A stretch of DNA of 57,296 nt, taken from the NCBI GenBank assembly GCA_023229135.1, contig JALNZT010000031.1, positions 1 through 57,296 of the forward strand, given 5' to 3'. The stretch's first letter is position 1. Each line of letters starts with the position of its first letter. The DNA is from Bacteroidales bacterium. GTDB taxonomy: Bacteria > Bacteroidota > Bacteroidia > Bacteroidales > F082. Shown here in pieces: positions 45,866-53,537 of this stretch. Position numbers and translations under genes: made by a program. The notes below the pieces were generated by a model. It was given only the letters and a program-made list of their open reading frames with translations. It searched no databases and was not told where the DNA came from.

Positions 45866-46597
45866 TTATGGGTGATAAACTTCGGGTAATGTGTTTTTTA
45901 TTTTGTCTAATAACTCAATAGCTGAAGTCTTTTTTGCTGAAAAATAAATTTTCTTTCCGTCGGTTTTGGTGATGAGAAGGTAGGGTTTGTTGTCAGCATT
46001 CAAAATCAATTTAAGGCTTGTGCCTTCTTTGGTTTTAAAATAGCCTTTACGAATAGGGCCAATAGCAAAACCATTTGATTTATAGCGAATTGTAGGTATT
46101 TTTTCCACTATTTTGATGCTTTCAATTTCCTCCGGATGTATAGTTTCGCCATAAAACCCTGTGATTTCAATAGCCTTAGTGTTGACAATAAGCTTGTTTT
46201 CCTGATAACCATAGCCTAAAAGTCCAATAACAAACAAAAGCGTTGCCGCAAGAATGATCCCGACGATTTTATTGGTTTTTGTGTTAATCCCTTTAGAATA
46301 GCGCGAACTGACGATAGCAAAGTAGATATAGGCTGCGAGCGGGTAAATTCCAATTAATAGTCCTCCAGCGCTTTCGCTGATTATGTAGTTTATCGGCAAA
46401 CCGATAAGCATTAAAGAAGTGCCTAAAAAAAGGTGAAACTTACGAAAAAATGTCAAATAAGCTGTAAGATTAAATTGTTGCCTTGCTGCATCGCTCATTG
46501 TGTTATAGCCTGAAAGCAGGTATTTGGCGTTTTCTTCGGTAATAATAAACCCAATCGCAATAAACAGCAAACCCATACCGATAATTACATAAAGCAT
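45866..46597 (-). CDS. DUF3784-type membrane protein with C-terminal PH-like domain
   Basis: 243 aa from the ATG at 46597; the frame is open to 46747 but runs through the lplA promoter and start, so the shorter form is right. First 50 residues: MLYVIIGMGLLFIAIGFII, then NAKYLLSGYNTMSDAARQQF, the DUF3784 pattern. Two more helices follow (LGTSLMLIGLPINYI region, IYPLAAYIYFAIV), then another at VGIILAATLLFVIGLLGYGY. The C-terminal 90 residues (ITGFYGETIHPEEIESIKIV to NADNKPYLLITKTDGKKIYF) look like a bacterial PH-like beta domain. Function unknown. It is divergent from lplA and shares a compact promoter region. Confidence 0.78.
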   Translation of the reverse strand: MLYVIIGMGLLFIAIGFIITEENAKYLLSGYNTMSDAARQQFNLTAYLTFFRKFHLFLGTSLMLIGLPINYIISESAGGLLIGIYPLAAYIYFAIVSSRYSKGINTKTNKIVGIILAATLLFVIGLLGYGYQENKLIVNTKAIEITGFYGETIHPEEIESIKIVEKIPTIRYKSNGFAIGPIRKGYFKTKEGTSLKLILNADNKPYLLITKTDGKKIYFSAKKTSAIELLDKIKNTLPEVYHP

Positions 46598-46615
46598 AGT
46601 GTTATGATTAAGCGA

Positions 46616-46656
46616 CAAAAATAATGTTTTTGATTCAGCAAAAACGACTATTTTTG
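46616..46656. promoter_or_regulatory. Symmetric bidirectional promoter between the DUF3784 gene and lplA
   Basis: CAAAAATA at 46616-46623 is a TATTTTTG -7 box on the minus strand, and TATTTTTG at 46649-46656 is one on the plus strand. Their -33 elements face each other between them: TTTTTG at 46627-46632 (plus) and CAAAAA at 46639-46644 (minus). Spacers are 16 and 15 bases, slightly short. Predicted leaders are about 11-12 bases on each side. Confidence 0.6.
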
Positions 46657-46673
46657 ACCCAAAAATTAAATAT

Positions 46674-47654
46674 ATGTTGTGTCTTCGTTCACGAACAAAC
46701 AGTCCGGCCTTTAATTTGGCCACAGAAGAGTATCTGTTGAATAACAAATCGGAAGATTGTTTCTATTTATATATCAATAATCCATCTATTATTATTGGTA
46801 AACACCAAAATGCTTTGGCAGAAATCAATGTTGATTATGTGAAAGCACATAATATTGATGTTATCAGGCGCTTATCTGGCGGTGGAGCTGTTTTCCATGA
46901 TCCTGGGAATTTGAATTTTAGTTTTATCATGACAGAACAGGAAGACAAAACCGGTGATTTCAGAAAATACACGCAACCAATCTTAGATGTACTAAAATCA
47001 CTGGGCGTTGATGCGAAATTTGAAGGTAGAAATGATATGACGATTCATGGTAAGAAGTTCTCTGGCAATGCCAAATGCTTTTACAATGGAAAAGTGTTGC
47101 AACATGGCACAATTTTATTCAGTGCCAAATTGCCCGATTTGTCGCAAGCCTTAAAGCTTAATCCCCTAAAATACAGAGATAAAGCGGTAAAATCTATCAG
47201 TAGCCGCGTAACCAATATTTCGGAGCATCTCCAAAGTAAAATTAGTTTAGAAGCCTTTGAAGAACGCATTATAAATCATGTGCGTACGATGTACGAAGAT
47301 TCGGAAATGTATGAGCTAACAGTGATTGATATCGAAGCGATTGATAAATTAGTGGCAGACAAGTATAGCACCTGGGATTGGAATTTTGGACATTCGCCAA
47401 AATATAATTTGCAAAAAGGCATAAAAACAAATGGCGGCCATATTGAAGTAAATCTGGATGTTAATAAAGGTATAATAAAAAAGGTGAAAATATTTGGTGA
47501 TTTCTTCCATATCAGAGAAGTTAGCGAGTTGGAAAAGCTTTTAATTGGACAGCCTCACGAACGAAATCAAATAGAAAAGCTCCTTACAACCATCGGAATA
47601 GAAAATTACCTGACAAATGTTTCGGTGGAAGCGTTTATGGATGCTTTATTTTAG
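46674..47654 (+). CDS. lplA: Lipoate-protein ligase A
   Basis: 326 aa. Motifs of LplA: NLATEEYLLNN, IIIGKHQNALAEIN, VIRRLSGGGAVFHDPGNLNF with the RR(L/I)SGGGAV core, FEGRNDMTIHGKKFSGNA and HGTILFSA. The C-terminal accessory domain (EDSEMYELTVIDIEAIDKL and onward) is present, so the full lipoate activation and transfer reaction is likely. It attaches lipoate to 2-oxoacid dehydrogenase or GcvH proteins. The ATG at 46674 follows its promoter box by 17 bases. Confidence 0.95.
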   Translation: MLCLRSRTNSPAFNLATEEYLLNNKSEDCFYLYINNPSIIIGKHQNALAEINVDYVKAHNIDVIRRLSGGGAVFHDPGNLNFSFIMTEQEDKTGDFRKYTQPILDVLKSLGVDAKFEGRNDMTIHGKKFSGNAKCFYNGKVLQHGTILFSAKLPDLSQALKLNPLKYRDKAVKSISSRVTNISEHLQSKISLEAFEERIINHVRTMYEDSEMYELTVIDIEAIDKLVADKYSTWDWNFGHSPKYNLQKGIKTNGGHIEVNLDVNKGIIKKVKIFGDFFHIREVSELEKLLIGQPHERNQIEKLLTTIGIENYLTNVSVEAFMDALF

Positions 47655-47711
47655 AGGTTCTGCTGAGTTTTCTGATGTGTAGGTGGTAGCCAATTTTTTT
47701 CAGCAAAGTCT

Positions 47712-47744
47712 TTTGTTTTTTTTGTTAGATTAGCTGTACCTTTG
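47712..47744 (+). promoter_or_regulatory. Promoter of the CHRD-like lipoprotein gene
   Basis: TTTG at 47712-47715, 21-base spacer, TACCTTTG at 47737-47744 (exact TAnnTTTG). The start point near 47750 excludes the GTG at 47749 and supports the ATG at 47803. Confidence 0.65.
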
Positions 47745-47802
47745 TTATGTGAAAATATTTTCACAACTGCCCCGTCATTTGCGGGAAATAAATACGAAAA
47801 AT

Positions 47803-48618
47803 ATGTTCAAAATAAGAAGTCAATTCACCTCATTATTAATGCTTTTTATAGCAATTTTAATTTTGCCGATGAGCGCGTGTAAAAAAGATGACGACCCGGC
47901 ACGCCAAAAAACCTACGACCTAAAAGTACAAGATGTTTTGGGTGTATCGGGTGTGGTAACTTTTATTGAGACAAGTGCAACCGCTACAACGATAAAAGTT
48001 GAACTTTTTGGTGCACCATCCGGAAGCCATCCTGTCGCTTTGTATAGTAACACCATTGCTGAAGGAGGAAATGTAATTGAACAGCTAAATCCTGTTGATG
48101 CTTCGGGTGTGAGTACGACTTTAACGACTTCTTTGAATTACAGTGAATTAATTGCTTACAATGGATTTATTCGGGTGGTAAAAAGCAGTAACGAGCCTCA
48201 TGTGATTTTGGCACAAGGCGATATTGGCGGCAATGTGCTTACTGATGTTAAGAAAACATACACATTAAAGACTGTTGATAATTTTGGTGTTTCAGGCACC
48301 GCAGTTTTCCAGAAACGCTTAAACGGCAGCACGCTTGTAACCATCAGCCTCACCGGAACTATTCAAGGCGAAACTTATCCTGCAAGTATAAATCTCAGTA
48401 CTATTGAAACTATTGGCGGTGGTCCGGTCACTAAAACTTTGAGTAGCGTAAACGGCACAACAGGAAAGAGTTACACTACAATCCGTAAGCTGGACTCAGG
48501 ATTAGATATTACCTATGAAGGCTGGCTACTTTACAATGGTTATATCAATATTTATCAAACGTCTGTTGCTTTGGAGAATGTTATTTGCCATGGGAATATT
48601 GGTTCCAGCGTAAAATAA
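47803..48618 (+). CDS. Lipoprotein with two tandem CHRD-like domains
   Basis: 271 aa from the ATG at 47803. Lipobox ILPMSAC (lipidated cysteine near residue 26), followed by KKDDDP. Two repeats of about 115 residues follow: KTYDLKVQDVLGVSGVVTF and KTYTLKTVDNFGVSGTAVF open them, and each closes with YNGFIRV or YNGYINI, then an ILAQGDIGGNV or VICHGNIGSSV tail. The pattern resembles CHRD domains (chordin/SOD-like beta folds) found in bacterial surface proteins. Role unknown, probably an exported surface or envelope protein. It has its own promoter and a strong terminator. Confidence 0.8.
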   Translation: MFKIRSQFTSLLMLFIAILILPMSACKKDDDPARQKTYDLKVQDVLGVSGVVTFIETSATATTIKVELFGAPSGSHPVALYSNTIAEGGNVIEQLNPVDASGVSTTLTTSLNYSELIAYNGFIRVVKSSNEPHVILAQGDIGGNVLTDVKKTYTLKTVDNFGVSGTAVFQKRLNGSTLVTISLTGTIQGETYPASINLSTIETIGGGPVTKTLSSVNGTTGKSYTTIRKLDSGLDITYEGWLLYNGYINIYQTSVALENVICHGNIGSSVK

Positions 48619-48643
48619 CATTAATTTTTTCGAGAGATTATAT

Positions 48644-48685
48644 TTATGGCCATGAGCTTTTTAAAAGCTTATGGCCATAATTTTT
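48644..48685 (+). terminator. Long terminator hairpin between convergent genes
   Basis: TTATGGCCATGAGCTTTT pairs with AAAAGCTTATGGCCATAA (17 Watson-Crick pairs and one G-T), then TTTTT. It lies 25 bp after the lipoprotein gene and 80 bp before the end of the convergent M81 peptidase gene. Confidence 0.9.
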
Positions 48686-48764
48686 AAAAGAGGTTTTGAT
48701 CTGAAAAGTTGAAGACTTTCTTGTAAAATTAAGTTTCCACAGAAAGCCATAAAATTCTTGTGAT

Positions 48765-50336
48765 CTACTGCGCTGCTTCATGTGAAAGCGGAACAAAACG
48801 CGCACTTAAATCCGGGTCGGCCATATCTTTATCCAGCGGATACATTGGCCGGTCGATTCTTTTGTAAGGCAGTCGATGCAAGTCCTGATCCACACCACCG
48901 GGTGTAAGTGCCATAATCCAATCCCCACGCATTTCATACAATTCCGGGACCAGATAACCGATTTTTACAACCAGGATATCTGCCTGGCGCGGATTCAATC
49001 CTAAGTTTGTGAAGTCAGCTTCGTAGTGGTAAGGTTTGCGTTTTTTGGTAACAATAACCTGTACGCTACCCACACGAACCACTACCTCGGTTTCCGCGTT
49101 TTTGTCGCCATGACGGATAGCCTCCACAACACCTTTCAGTTTTACAGGGCCTTCGTATCTGTTGTCGATATCCGCTCCGGCAAAGGCTTCTACCTTGCCA
49201 CCTACGCCAGCCTCTATAGCTTTTTCAATAAATGCTGGGCCGGGAATTGAGGCGTAAATCAAGGAAGGACCATCTTGTTTTTGGAAAGCCTTATTTTCCA
49301 GAATCCGCTTTAATGTCCAGGTAACATCACCTGCGCCACCGGCTGTGGGATTGTCGCCCATATCGCTGATGATAAAAGGTTTTTTATCACTACTGATTGC
49401 CATTTCTAAGCTTTCATCCAAGCTGGCTACGGGCGCTACAAACTCAAATTTTTCACGCACATCCCAAAAATGTTGTGCCAGGGTTTCTGCCGACTGTTTT
49501 ACTTGTTGCTTATCATCGCCGGTTACCATGACCACCGCTTTGTTTCGGGGTTCATCCGCCCAGGCGTAGCCCACCCAAATAGCAGCATCCAGCACGCCTT
49601 CTTGTTTTGTAATCGGGTCAACCATAGCGTATAAGCTTTTTGCCGGCTCAATACGTGTGCTGGTTTTTTCACCCGGCAGCAGGATGGGAACCGGAATCCA
49701 AGCTTTGTACGTGGGCTTGCCTTTTCCGGATTCTAAACGGTCGAGCAGGTTTACCAAAGTCCGTTTTTTCGATTCAATGGCATCTTCGTGAGGCGCCAGG
49801 CGGTAGCAGGTAATCAGGTCCGATTGATGTGCCAGCCGCCAGGATACGTTTCCATGCAAATCCATGGAGGTGGAAATCAGGGCATCTTTGCCGACTACTG
49901 CTCTAACGCGCTGAATCATATCGCCTTCAGGGTCGTCAAGTCCTACCACGCTCATGGCGCCGTGTATGTCGAAGAAAACGCCATCGTAGGGCAGGTTTTC
50001 TTTGAGCAAGTGTAGCATTTCTGTCATCAGTGCTTCATAGGCTTCGTGGGTAACAATTCCGCCGGGGATGGCATGGCCACGCATAGCCGGGAAGTACTGC
50101 GCCCGTTGCAATGTGGCAGAATCCGCGTGTAAAAACGGGTAATACGAGAATACTTCTTCGCCACGGCGCGTACGGAAGGCATCGGCATGGCTTTGTGCAG
50201 GCGAAAAGGTGCTGCTCTCAATGGCCAGTCCGGCAATAGCAATGCGCGGTTTCTGTAATGATTTTTCTTTTGGCGATTGACAAGACAATAAGCCGGTCAG
50301 GATAAGGGATGTGATGAGTAATTGACTTAATTTCAT
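48765..50336 (-). CDS. M81-family metallopeptidase (MlrC-like) lipoprotein
   Basis: 523 aa. Lipobox ILTGLLSC at the N-terminus, so the protein is lipidated and exported. The MlrC N-terminal domain (DUF1485) is clear: IAGLAIESSTFSPAQS, FFDIHGAMSVVGLDDPEGD, STSMDLHGNVSWRLA and YRLAPHEDAIES. The MlrC C-terminal domain starts near SDMGDNPTAGGAGDVTWTL. Histidines and acidic residues in DIHGAM and DLHGN fit a metal site. MlrC is known for microcystin degradation, but homologues are widespread and the natural substrates are unknown. Confidence 0.9.
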   Translation of the reverse strand: MKLSQLLITSLILTGLLSCQSPKEKSLQKPRIAIAGLAIESSTFSPAQSHADAFRTRRGEEVFSYYPFLHADSATLQRAQYFPAMRGHAIPGGIVTHEAYEALMTEMLHLLKENLPYDGVFFDIHGAMSVVGLDDPEGDMIQRVRAVVGKDALISTSMDLHGNVSWRLAHQSDLITCYRLAPHEDAIESKKRTLVNLLDRLESGKGKPTYKAWIPVPILLPGEKTSTRIEPAKSLYAMVDPITKQEGVLDAAIWVGYAWADEPRNKAVVMVTGDDKQQVKQSAETLAQHFWDVREKFEFVAPVASLDESLEMAISSDKKPFIISDMGDNPTAGGAGDVTWTLKRILENKAFQKQDGPSLIYASIPGPAFIEKAIEAGVGGKVEAFAGADIDNRYEGPVKLKGVVEAIRHGDKNAETEVVVRVGSVQVIVTKKRKPYHYEADFTNLGLNPRQADILVVKIGYLVPELYEMRGDWIMALTPGGVDQDLHRLPYKRIDRPMYPLDKDMADPDLSARFVPLSHEAAQ

Positions 50337-50485
50337 ACTATTTAATTCGGTTTTGTATCTTTAAGGAGTGCTATTTTTTGAATTTTTAAATTGATTAAGC
50401 TTTTATTTTCTGCTAATAATTTTATTCGATTAAAATGGCAAATTAAATACAATTAAAAACAAACCTATAAACTAAACGCTACAAT

Positions 50486-50827
50486 TTAGGCTTTTCTCAC
50501 AAATTCCGATTTCAAAGCCATAGAACCAAAGCCATCAATTTTGCAGTCTATATTGTGATCGCCATCTACTAAACGAATATTTTTCACCTTCGTACCAGCT
50601 TTAATGGGTTTTGGCGCACCTTTTACCGGCAGACTTTTAATGATGATGACCGCATCGCCATTCGCTAATTCATTTCCATTGGCGTCGAGCACTTTTGTGC
50701 CTTCTTCTTCTGTTTTTTCATTGGGATTCCATTCGTTTCCGCATTCCGGACAGGCATATAATTCGTTTCCAATTGAATAGCCATAAGGGGAAGAGCATTG
50801 GGGACAGGGTTTCATTTCGTCTGACAT
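50486..50827 (-). CDS. PhnA/YjdM zinc-ribbon protein
   Basis: 113 aa. N-terminal zinc ribbon (CPQCSS, then ACPECGNEWNP), followed by the PhnA C-terminal domain VLDANGNELANGDAVIIIKS, KAGTKVKNIRLVDGDHNID and CKIDGFGSMALKSEFVRK. It matches YjdM (formerly PhnA), once linked to alkylphosphonate use; the family's biochemical role is unresolved. Length is full. Confidence 0.93.
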   Translation of the reverse strand: MSDEMKPCPQCSSPYGYSIGNELYACPECGNEWNPNEKTEEEGTKVLDANGNELANGDAVIIIKSLPVKGAPKPIKAGTKVKNIRLVDGDHNIDCKIDGFGSMALKSEFVRKA

Positions 50828-51122
50828 ACTTATAAATTATCAAGTGCTTAATATTATGTTTGTGGCAAATGTCAAAATACTTATTTAACAATCTAAAATA
50901 GTGTTTAAACCTTTAACAGGCCTCAAATATACGCCTTTTATCTTTAATACGCTTTTGCCTTAAAATAGAAGGAAGAAATCTCTATGAAAACATGAATTTA
51001 AAAGTCAATATTCGCGTTTAATTATTTAACTATTTTAGTACGAATATTAAGACGATTGTCCTTTATAATTTCTGTAGAAATTTTTAAGCATTTGCAAGAT
51101 GCCCGTTTCCGAAGGGTTACTA
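50828..51122. other. Non-coding gap upstream of the accessory island
   Basis: About 295 AT-rich bases with no supported frame and no clear hairpin. It includes the promoter side of the yjdM gene, but no complete TAnnTTTG box was found. Confidence 0.45.
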
Positions 51123-51296
51123 TTATTCAAGTAAAATGTTTCCTGTAGAATCTTTCTTTGGCTCGAGAAGCCCGTAGTTTGGAAACATTTTGCTCCCTAA
51201 ATAAAATGAAAGGCCACTGATTGCTAAAACTATCAGCCGGTCAATTATTCCATAAATACCGGATGTTTCAATAGTGTTTAGGCTTTTCTTTGTCAT
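51123..51296 (-). CDS. Possible small one-helix membrane protein
   Basis: 57 aa: MTKKSLNTIETSGIYGIIDR, then LIVLAISGLSFYLGSKMFPN and YGLLEPKKDSTGNILLE. A basic N-terminus, one hydrophobic helix (LIVLAISGLSFYLG) and a polar C-terminal tail give it a normal small-membrane-protein layout. No family is recognised. It stands alone between the yjdM gene and the cassette-like island. The evidence is only an intact frame with sensible composition. Confidence 0.4.
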   Translation of the reverse strand: MTKKSLNTIETSGIYGIIDRLIVLAISGLSFYLGSKMFPNYGLLEPKKDSTGNILLE

Positions 51297-51965
51297 GGGA
51301 CTAAAGGTTAAGAATAGTTGTTAAAGGTTTAATTTTGGTACGTTTGGCATTCAAATGTTCTAATCTCTCAACTTACTACTATTTTCCTTTGTAGCTAACA
51401 TTTTTAAGTCTTTCAACTCTATGGAATTCAATAGGGAAAACTCAAAACCTTTGATAAGTATATAGGACTGAATTTCAATAGTTGTGCCGGGATGTGGGGT
51501 CAACGGATGGTGTATGTGGCGTTGGGCATTTCGAAGCACTGCACTTTCAAACCGCTGATATGTTTAAAAAATGTATTCATATTTCAATTTACCGCTTACA
51601 GCCCATTGACATATAACACTTTGTTAGCGTTTCGTGCTTTATCTTCCAGTCGTCCGTGTGCAAGGGCAGGCAAGCTCTTTGGCTGGTTTTGGTTGTGTGA
51701 TGGCTTGTGCGACCAGACAATGTGCTTGAATGTGAAGGGCGGGCAATTTGAATAAATCATGTTTGAGTCCATATTGAATCATTTATGAGCCAATTGAGCC
51801 AATTATGAGCCAATCAATTTATAAGATGTTCCTGCTCCAATTTCGCCCGACCTTTCCAATATTTTATTTCTTTCAGTTTCGGACATTTATTGGACATTAT
51901 TCCATTTTATCAGATATTTATCCGACTTTACGCAATCTTTGCGCAATTACGCAATCATTACGCAA
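51297..51965. other. Non-coding left flank of the accessory island
   Basis: About 670 bases. The first 180 are plain AT-rich DNA. From about 51481 the composition becomes mosaic and GC-richer, with G/T-rich stretches such as GGCGTTGGGCATTTCGAAGC and the boundary repeat at 51693-51725. Short open frames here have no protein-like composition. Confidence 0.5.
51693..51725 (+). repeat. Cassette-boundary direct repeat, copy 1
   Basis: A G/T-rich 33-base stretch with core ATGGCTTGTGCGA and end AATGTGC. It is identical in 26 of 33 positions to 52444-52476. Confidence 0.65.
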
Positions 51966-52395
51966 TTATTTTAAAACATAGTAAGCCCCGGCTCCTTTTG
52001 CTCCCGAAGAAGATAAAATATTCATTTCTACAAGCTTTCTTAAATCAATTGTTGACATTTCTCTTGAAATATTATTCAGGTCTTGGTAATCCTTATTTGT
52101 GATACTACCTTTTTGTTTCACAAATTCAATAGCCTTTATTTGTCTCTCGTTCAGTTTTTTAAATTTAGATTCAATAGTTTTACTTCTGGTATTTTTAGAA
52201 ATTGTCACACTAATTCCACCAGAGGAATATTCAATAATTGGCTCGGGTAGTCCAGCCTTTTTACATTCATTGATAATTTTGATTATTCCTCGTCCCCAAG
52301 CTTCAATTAATCCACCTTTAAAGCATGTGCTCGCAAGGAAAAGAGATTTGTATAAGTCGATATTTTGGATTGAATTAGTCACATTGCAAATATAG
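51966..52395 (-). pseudogene. Truncated ATP-binding/DNA-binding protein, C-terminal fragment
   Basis: The recognisable part begins near the sequence SLFLASTCFKGGLIEAWGRG and continues IIKIINECKKAGLPEPIIEY; this is the C-terminal HATPase_c_4 region of the AlbA_2/'putative DNA-binding' transcriptional regulator family, whose members are about 400-500 aa. A winged-helix-like tail follows (LNERQIKAIEFVKQKGSITN). Only about 145 residues remain. The open frame extends to an ATG at 52436, but those first residues (MQKSYLLTPTNKIPYIC) do not resemble the family. The break falls within 50-100 bases of a boundary repeat, so the gene was probably cut when the island formed. Confidence 0.7.
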
Positions 52396-52443
52396 GGAAT
52401 CTTGTTAGTAGGCGTTAATAAATAGCTCTTTTGCAATTTTTGA

Positions 52444-52476
52444 CTGTGTGTTGGCTTGTGCGAATTGCAAATGTGC
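52444..52476 (+). repeat. Cassette-boundary direct repeat, copy 2
   Basis: Core TTGGCTTGTGCGA and end AAATGTGC, 26 of 33 positions identical to 51693-51725. It lies between the truncated gene and the PP-loop gene. Confidence 0.65.
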
Positions 52477-52510
52477 TATTTGTGCGTTGGCTCTCTTTTT
52501 CAGTATGCCG

Positions 52511-52546
52511 CACAACGTATCGGGCATATGATTAGTAAAAGGGTTT
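52511..52546 (+). repeat. Inverted repeat flanking the PP-loop gene, left arm
   Basis: CACAACGTATCGGGCATATG followed by ATTAGTAAAAGGGTTT. Its reverse complement occurs, with a 4-5 base gap and few mismatches, at 53353-53386 beyond the end of the same gene. Confidence 0.75.
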
Positions 52547-52568
52547 CTAAAAAACTAAGATTGCGAAT

Positions 52569-53339
52569 ATGAAAAAATTTATCTCATTTTCTGGTGGAGT
52601 CGAAAGCAGTGCAATGTGTGTTTTGTATGGCAATAAAGCAGATGCAATTTTCGCAGATACAAAATATGAACATCAAAAGCTTTATGATAGAATTGAAAAA
52701 GTAGAAAAAGCAGTAAGAGAATTTCATGGTAACGATTTTAAAATAATTAAAGTGCAAAAGGATGAGGGAGGACTACCAGCTTATATTAAAGCAAAAAAGT
52801 TTTACCCAAACTTTCAAGCAAGATTTTGCACTCGAATGTTTAAAATTGAACCGATTGACAATTATCTTAAACAATTTGAAAACGAAGGTGCTGAAATAAT
52901 GATTGGATTAAATGCTGATGAAATAGGTGATGAAACAGAAGACCCGAGAACTGGTAATCACGGACTTTTGCCTTTTGTAAAATACAGCTATCCACTTGCA
53001 GATAATGGAATAACGCGGGAAATATGTATAAAAATTTTAGAAAGCCTTGATTTAGCCACTAAATTTCCACCATTTATGAAAAGGGGAGGCTGTATTGGAT
53101 GCTATTATAAAAGCCGAAAAGAATACGAAGCAATGGCATTACTTAATCCAGAAGAATTTAAAATAGTGCAAGACCTTGAAGAAGAAATACAAGATAAAAG
53201 AGATAAATTTTTTAGCATATTACCAAATAAACCAATGAGGCAAATTAAAGCAGACGTGAGTAATTTACTTTTTAAACCAGAAGAAATATATTCAACAATT
53301 AATAATGCAACAAAATGTGGAGTATTTTGCAATCGCTAA
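52569..53339 (+). CDS. PP-loop (phosphoadenosine phosphosulfate reductase-like) protein
   Basis: 256 aa. The ATP pyrophosphatase P-loop is at the N-terminus: KKFISFSGGVESSAMCVLY. FADTKYEHQKLYDRIEKV and RFCTRMFKIEPI follow, as in PAPS-reductase-like proteins of phages and DndC. A four-cysteine set is spread over the C-terminus (GGCIGCYYKS near residue 178 and CGVFCNR at the end), suggesting an Fe-S cluster or zinc. The enzyme class adenylates a substrate for sulfur or other transfer; a role in sulfate reduction is not implied, because other cysteine genes are missing. The gene is visibly A-rich compared with its neighbours and sits between inverted repeats, so it was probably acquired. Confidence 0.82.
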   Translation: MKKFISFSGGVESSAMCVLYGNKADAIFADTKYEHQKLYDRIEKVEKAVREFHGNDFKIIKVQKDEGGLPAYIKAKKFYPNFQARFCTRMFKIEPIDNYLKQFENEGAEIMIGLNADEIGDETEDPRTGNHGLLPFVKYSYPLADNGITREICIKILESLDLATKFPPFMKRGGCIGCYYKSRKEYEAMALLNPEEFKIVQDLEEEIQDKRDKFFSILPNKPMRQIKADVSNLLFKPEEIYSTINNATKCGVFCNR

Positions 53340-53352
53340 AACTAAAACTTCT

Positions 53353-53386
53353 AAACCCTTTTATTAATTATATGCCCTGTTGTGTG
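53353..53386 (-). repeat. Inverted repeat flanking the PP-loop gene, right arm
   Basis: AAACCCTTTTATTAATTATA followed by TGCCCTGTTGTGTG. It is the inverted partner of 52511-52546. Confidence 0.75.
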
Positions 53387-53426
53387 TCTGGCATTGTCAG
53401 GCAAGTGTGCGGGGCTTGCACACAAC
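53379..53426. repeat. Imperfect 48-base palindrome and third boundary repeat
   Basis: GTTGTGTG at 53379-53386 pairs exactly with CACACAAC at 53419-53426. Inside, GTGTGC (53405-53410) can also pair with GCACAC (53418-53423). The left 32 bases follow the same GTTGTGTG..TGGC.TTGT..CAA.TGTGC pattern as the other two boundary repeats. Confidence 0.6.
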
Positions 53427-53537
53427 TTATTTTTAAACCAACCTTTTGCCCGTTTACTAATCTATATAAACCTCAATAAACCGACATCCTGTCTTTTATT
53501 TGCTACAAATTTAATCATATTTCCAAATCAAAAAGAT

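Noticed and set aside
46598..46747. Fifty-residue N-terminal extension of the DUF3784 protein
   Set aside because: It would run antisense through the lplA start and the bidirectional promoter; the ATG at 46597 begins the conserved part.
51492..51755. Open frame of 87 codons on the plus strand in the left flank of the island
   Set aside because: Its residues (many Cys, Trp and Leu without pattern) are not protein-like, and it runs through the boundary repeat.
53379..53426. Canonical integron attC site
   Set aside because: The palindrome has the right general shape, but not the RYYYAAC/GTTRRRY core, and no integron integrase is visible in the window.
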